A model generated the notes under the pieces. The model was given only the letters and a program-made list of their open reading frames with translations. It made no database searches and was not told the origin of the DNA. A DNA stretch of 11,053 nt from Methanobacteriota archaeon (GTDB taxonomy: Archaea > Thermoplasmatota > Poseidoniia > Poseidoniales > Poseidoniaceae), in assembly GCA_018623995.1 (NCBI GenBank), contig JAAZUV010000035.1:1-11053 (forward strand), given 5' to 3'. A program made the translations under genes and the position numbers. Of the stretch, positions 7,950-11,053 are shown piece by piece. The stretch's first letter is position 1, and each line of letters starts with the position of its first letter.

Positions 7950-8417
7950 ATGAGCAGAGTGAGGACAGACCCTTTGGTAGCAGCATTGACCCACCCAACC
8001 CGTCAGGGTGCATATCAAGCTCTATCGCAAACGACGGAAATGAGTACGGTGCAACTTCAAGCCGCACTCAATGTCGATCGTTACAATCTCTACCACCACC
8101 TCAAGCGTTTGGTCAAAGTTGGCCTCATTGAGAACCATCGTGATGTAGGACGTGCTCGCTGGTGGCGAATGGTCAAGGAAGTGCCTCTTCCATCGATGGG
8201 TGGATCGGAGGCTGGAGCAGCATCTTCGCCACTGGATGAATTGTCCAAGTTGACGCATGTGCATGCTATTGATCTCAAGGATTCAAGAGGGCAAGTTGGA
8301 GCCAAGCAATTGGTGCAAAAACTTGCTCAAGAGTACAACATTCCTCTGGATCTTCCATGGAACTTCCTTCCAGGAAAAATCATTCTTGTGGGAGTCAAGA
8401 AAGACGATGATGAATGA
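7950..8417 (+). CDS. ArsR-like winged-helix DNA-binding regulator
   Basis: This 155-residue protein has an N-terminal winged helix. DPLVAALTHPTRQGAYQAL (about 7-25) is the first helix region with the 'HPTR' signature common in ArsR-like proteins. Residues about 32-60 form the helix-turn-helix with recognition helix around VDRYNLYHHLKRL, and residues about 61-75 (ENHRDVGRARWWRM) form the wing. The C-terminal half (about 95-155) has no family I can name. There is no cysteine at all, so the thiol metal-sensing site of classical ArsR/SmtB sensors is absent; the histidines at 103 and 105 could in principle bind metal. The gene starts 48 bases after the metal ATPase on the same strand, and GGTGA ends 4 bases before the ATG and matches an archaeal ribosome binding site. 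It probably acts as a transcription regulator in the cytoplasm; targets could be the ATPase or the downstream genes. Confidence 0.82.
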   Translation: MSRVRTDPLVAALTHPTRQGAYQALSQTTEMSTVQLQAALNVDRYNLYHHLKRLVKVGLIENHRDVGRARWWRMVKEVPLPSMGGSEAGAASSPLDELSKLTHVHAIDLKDSRGQVGAKQLVQKLAQEYNIPLDLPWNFLPGKIILVGVKKDDDE

Positions 8418-8473
8418 ATGCATTCTCTGGTTATCGAGCGAACAATCCAAAATAAAAAGCAGGATGGAGTAAC

Positions 8474-8866
8474 ATGGACGAAGAATTCATCATCGAGTCG
8501 AGAATTGCTCCCCCGCCTCTTTCGTGCCCGAAGTGCAATGGACTGTTGCCTTCCAAACTCGGTGAAATCCAGTGTGAACTATGCGGTGCCAACGTTCGTA
8601 CAGATCACGAACCCACTCGAACCCAGTGGATGAAAGAACGAATTTCCTGTCCATCTTGCTCAAAAGTACTCATTGCAGGAGTCGATGAACGACCAGCAGA
8701 ATTGCGATGCGGTGGCTGTGATACACAATTCACCCTTGCAGCGAAGGTCATTCGTGTTGAGATTGAATGTCCTTCATGTCACCGAGGATTGCGAATGAAG
8801 CAACGACCAGGACAACGTATGATTACCTGCCCTGCTTGCGATACTGGATTTAAAGTGAGCTTCTGA
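8474..8866 (+). CDS. Small protein with three zinc ribbons
   Basis: This 130-residue protein has twelve cysteines in three CxxC...CxxC pairs: C18/C21 with C34/C37, C59/C62 with C79/C82, and C99/C102 with C119/C122. Spacings between pairs are 12, 16 and 16 residues, so ribbons two and three look like a duplication. There are no other cysteines, no signal peptide and no membrane segment. Each ribbon should bind one structural zinc. Such tandem ribbons usually mediate protein-protein or nucleic-acid contacts. I do not recognise a named family, and no catalytic site is visible. GGAG at 8466-8469 lies shortly before the ATG. It follows the regulator by 56 bases and precedes the CDP-alcohol transferase by 9, so it is likely co-transcribed with the transferase. 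Function is unknown. Confidence 0.85.
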   Translation: MDEEFIIESRIAPPPLSCPKCNGLLPSKLGEIQCELCGANVRTDHEPTRTQWMKERISCPSCSKVLIAGVDERPAELRCGGCDTQFTLAAKVIRVEIECPSCHRGLRMKQRPGQRMITCPACDTGFKVSF

Positions 8867-8875
8867 GTTGTTGCC

Positions 8876-9766
8876 ATGAAATCAACGTTCAAGCTGACTG
8901 GGCTTGCAGATTACATCACGCTCACAAACGCCATGTTTGGAACGTTGTCCATCTTCTTCCTGATTCTTGCTGTTGATGATACACTCAGCGATCCGTATTC
9001 GGAAGGATTGGCGACCAAATACATCTGGGCATCCATGCTTTGCATCTTCTTGTCAGTGGTGGGCGACATCATCGATGGCCCGGTCGCCAGAAGATATTCC
9101 AAGCAAAAGCTGCTTGGCGGTTCACTCGACATCATGTCGGATTGTCTTTCATTCTGCGTTGCACCGGCATTGATGATGTTCATCATGTTTGGTCGTTGGG
9201 GTGAGGCAACACCAATTTGGACCATCTCGTTGGGAATTGCAGGTTTCTGGATCATAGGAACCGGAATGCTTCGGCTTGCACGCTTTCAGCATGAAGAGGG
9301 GAGCAATCTGCCCTATTTCCACGGCTTATCATCTCCGGGAAACGCCATGGTTTTGATGAGCGCAGCAGGCTTTGTTTGGCTTCAGCCGTTACTTGGCGTT
9401 GGACCCGACCTCAAGAATGCAGAGATTTGCCTCGGTGAAGGCATCGATTACGCCTGCCATGCAACACCAGGACTCGACATCGTCATTCTTCCCATCATGT
9501 TCATTTCAGGAGCCTTGATGATCTCCGATCGTCGATTGTCAAAACTCAAAGGTGGATTGGATATGAAATTGTCCATCATCCAAATGATTTGTCTCCTCAC
9601 TGCTATCACTTGGGCTCTCATTCGTACCGGTGCTTCCGATGTGAGTCTCGAACTTGGTGGCGATATCGCCCCTGCAGGCTGGCTGTTCTTCTCATCGTCT
9701 CTCCTCGCCATTTACTACATCGTCAAGCCACAACCGCCAGAAGTTGGGCATGATGAAGAAGCCTGA
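8876..9766 (+). CDS. pssA: CDP-alcohol phosphatidyltransferase, PssA / archaetidylserine synthase-like
   Basis: This 296-residue integral membrane enzyme joins a CDP-activated lipid to an alcohol headgroup with release of CMP. The full CDP-alcohol transferase signature D-G-x2-A-R-x8-G-x3-D-x3-D is present: D67, G68, A71, R72, G81, D85, D89, with D64 ahead of it. These Asp residues bind the two metal ions and the catalytic site. The text around it points to the serine-transferase branch: an N-terminal L-T-x-x-N-x-x-x-G helix (about 10-33), SF-x-VAPAL after the last Asp (92-99), RLARF (133-137) and the FHGLSSPG region (about 148-155). About eight membrane helices are visible. In archaea the lipid would be CDP-archaeol and the product archaetidylserine. 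The 172-196 loop carries C185 and C194. The start lies 9 bases after the zinc-ribbon stop, indicating co-transcription. An archaetidylinositol or glycerol transferase is the main alternative. Confidence 0.87.
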   Translation: MKSTFKLTGLADYITLTNAMFGTLSIFFLILAVDDTLSDPYSEGLATKYIWASMLCIFLSVVGDIIDGPVARRYSKQKLLGGSLDIMSDCLSFCVAPALMMFIMFGRWGEATPIWTISLGIAGFWIIGTGMLRLARFQHEEGSNLPYFHGLSSPGNAMVLMSAAGFVWLQPLLGVGPDLKNAEICLGEGIDYACHATPGLDIVILPIMFISGALMISDRRLSKLKGGLDMKLSIIQMICLLTAITWALIRTGASDVSLELGGDIAPAGWLFFSSSLLAIYYIVKPQPPEVGHDEEA

Positions 9767-9786
9767 TTGCGCAAGCAAAAACCGTC

Positions 9787-9794
9787 TCTAAATC
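9787..9794 (+). promoter_or_regulatory. Candidate TATA-like box upstream of the coiled-coil gene
   Basis: TCTAAATC is the best TATA-like element in the 101-base spacer 9767-9867. Transcription would be expected to start about 25 bases downstream (about 9815-9820), leaving a leader of about 50 bases. TTATGTA at 9826-9832 is an alternative box with a much shorter leader. Confidence 0.3.
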
Positions 9795-9802
9795 GCGCTT
9801 TT

Positions 9803-9815
9803 GTTCATGATGAAC
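9803..9815. promoter_or_regulatory. Operator-like inverted repeat in the coiled-coil promoter region
   Basis: GTTCAT-G-ATGAAC is a perfect 6-base inverted repeat with a 1-base centre. It is flanked by a direct repeat TCGCGC at 9793-9798 and 9817-9822. It lies between the candidate TATA box and the expected transcription start, where an archaeal repressor would block the polymerase. The regulator is unknown. Confidence 0.4.
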
Positions 9816-9867
9816 GTCGCGCACCTTATGTAGGAAGAAAGGTCGATACACACTCGGATGGGATGCT

Positions 9868-11053
9868 ATGAGTGCTAGCGAGAGCAGGCAGGATGATGCT
9901 TTGGACGCTGCTCGAAAGAAGCGTGCCAACGCCGATCGTCTCAGCCTTGCTGCCCTTCGCAGCCAATTCACTTCCTCACCAAAGGTTTCGACCGACCAGG
10001 CTCTTCTGACAAGTGCTCGCTTCCGAGAAGAAGAGCGTATGCGAGCCGACATCCGACGTGAACGTCGACTTCGTCAACAAGCGATTTCAGAGCGTGTTGC
10101 AGCCATGCAAGATGCCATTGCCAACGACCTTGCTGTTCAACACGAACTTACCCTCGATGCACTTGAAAAGGAAATGCGTTCAGAGATGGAAGTCGAACTG
10201 GCTGAGATGGAACGTTCCGCTCTTGCTTCCGAAGAAACACGCATGCGAGAACAGCTCGATCTTCGATTGAGCCGTGAAATCTCCAACCTTCAGAACCAAC
10301 TTGAGCACGAGCACGACCGCCGACTCGAAGAGCACAAGGAGACCATCAAGCAGTCGATTGAAGTCCAACTTCAAGACGAGCACCGCCGACGTCTCGCCCT
10401 GCAAAAGGAGCGACTTGCACTCGAATACAATCAACGCCTACAGCGAAAGATTCGCGAACTTGAGGCAGACATCGAAAAGGAGATGGAAACTCGTTTCGTC
10501 GAAATGGAAAACAAGGAAATAGAAATCTTGGAAGAAGGTCACAAAGCCCGTCTCGCCGAACGAGAAGAGCAACTTCGACGTGGTATTCGTACACGTCTTG
10601 AGCAGCAACTTCGCAACCGACTCCAACACCGTGAAGCTCGTCTTCGTGCAGAATACGATCGTCGCAGTCTACGACTTGAGGAAGACATTGCTCAACAGTT
10701 GCAGCAAGAACTTGAGGTCCAACTTCGTCAAGAGACGGACGATTTGGAAGAGCGTATGCGTGAGGATGTTGAACTTGCAATCGCTCGACGTCGTGATGAA
10801 CTACGTGTTGAAATCCAGAAGCAAATCGAAGCAACTCATTCCGAGCGACTGAGCGAAAGAAAGGGTCGACTCAAGGAGAAGTACGATATCACCTTCTCCA
10901 AGGCTGTTGATGATATCTCCAAGGTGCTCAAGACCGAACTTGAGGCTGAACTTGCACGACGCTCCGATGAGGAGTTCACCTCCTATCGCAACACCCGTGA
11001 GGCTGAAATCCAGAACCGTCTTGCTCGCTTCCGCTTTGAGCGTGAAACCGAAC
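9868..11053 (+). CDS. Long coiled-coil protein (3'-truncated by the window)
   Basis: The frame from ATG 9868 (MSASESRQDDALDAARKK) stays open for 395 codons to the window end, so the C-terminus is unseen. An in-frame stop at 9811-9813 and no other plausible start codon in between support this start. After a short basic and polar head (about 1-50, with the only proline at 38) the chain is almost continuous charged helix to the window end. It is very rich in E, R, L and Q, with no cysteine, no further proline and only glycines 224, 239 and 333. Hydrophobic positions around 282-320 fall in roughly 4-4-3 spacing, suggesting hendecad as well as heptad packing. No ATPase motif (Walker A) or membrane helix is visible in this part. 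It may be a structural, filament-like or scaffold protein, or the arm of a larger machine. The family is not recognised. It has its own upstream spacer with promoter-like elements. Confidence 0.85.
   Translation, partial: MSASESRQDDALDAARKKRANADRLSLAALRSQFTSSPKVSTDQALLTSARFREEERMRADIRRERRLRQQAISERVAAMQDAIANDLAVQHELTLDALEKEMRSEMEVELAEMERSALASEETRMREQLDLRLSREISNLQNQLEHEHDRRLEEHKETIKQSIEVQLQDEHRRRLALQKERLALEYNQRLQRKIRELEADIEKEMETRFVEMENKEIEILEEGHKARLAEREEQLRRGIRTRLEQQLRNRLQHREARLRAEYDRRSLRLEEDIAQQLQQELEVQLRQETDDLEERMREDVELAIARRRDELRVEIQKQIEATHSERLSERKGRLKEKYDITFSKAVDDISKVLKTELEAELARRSDEEFTSYRNTREAEIQNRLARFRFERETE

Noticed and set aside
10346..10834. Open frame of 162 codons on the minus strand, and several shorter ones at 9723-10522
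   Set aside because: They oppose the open coiled-coil frame, whose heptad-like, E/R-rich composition is clearly that of a real protein. The antisense frames have no domain.
1..11053. CRISPR array, insertion sequence or prophage
   Set aside because: There are no regularly spaced repeats, transposase or integrase motifs, or phage structural genes in any frame.

Overview
The window is compact prokaryotic DNA of roughly half GC: eight protein genes (two cut by the window edges) and one tRNA, with no gene-free stretch above about 100 bases. It looks archaeal. The tRNA-Leu has an archaeal-type sequence, and GGTGA or GGAG translation signals and A/T-rich TATA-like boxes can be proposed upstream of some genes. 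The gene families (multi-Ig surface protein with a C-terminal anchor, archaeal-type HAD phosphatase, PIN-domain protein, archaetidylserine-synthase-like CDP-alcohol transferase) fit a marine planktonic euryarchaeon. Marine Group II / Candidatus Poseidoniales is my best guess. This is inference from style and gene content, not from a search.

Layout: (1) 1-2412 (+) is the C-terminal part of a large secreted, membrane-anchored surface protein with Ig-like repeats, a calcium-loop-like motif and an acidic cytoplasmic tail. (2) 2445-2529 (+) is tRNA-Leu(CAA) with an encoded CCA. It ends only 5 bases from the stop codon of a convergent operon. (3) 2535-5163 (-) is a two-gene operon: a HAD phosphatase of the archaeal phosphoglycolate phosphatase type, then a 623-residue PIN-nuclease-like protein with a long helical/TPR-like body and a beta-rich C-terminus. 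(4) 5181-7901 (+) is a divergently transcribed P1B heavy-metal-transporting ATPase. (5) 7950-9766 (+) is a close-packed run: winged-helix regulator, triple zinc-ribbon protein, and a CDP-alcohol phosphatidyltransferase of the PssA type. (6) 9868 to the window end (+) is the N-terminal part of a very long coiled-coil protein, preceded by a 101-base spacer with a candidate promoter and operator-like inverted repeat.

How the genes may work together: the ATPase, winged-helix regulator and zinc-ribbon protein sit in a row and could form a transition-metal homeostasis group. However, the regulator has no cysteine, so thiol-based metal sensing is unlikely. The PssA-like enzyme makes polar lipid headgroups at the membrane. 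The HAD phosphatase and PIN/TPR protein are probably co-transcribed, with no obvious functional link and no antitoxin gene beside the PIN protein. The most unusual items are the PIN-TPR-beta architecture, the mixed metal-selectivity residues of the ATPase (CPC in TM6 with HEAS in TM8), and the essentially proline-free coiled coil. I did not find a clear defence system, CRISPR array, insertion sequence or prophage.
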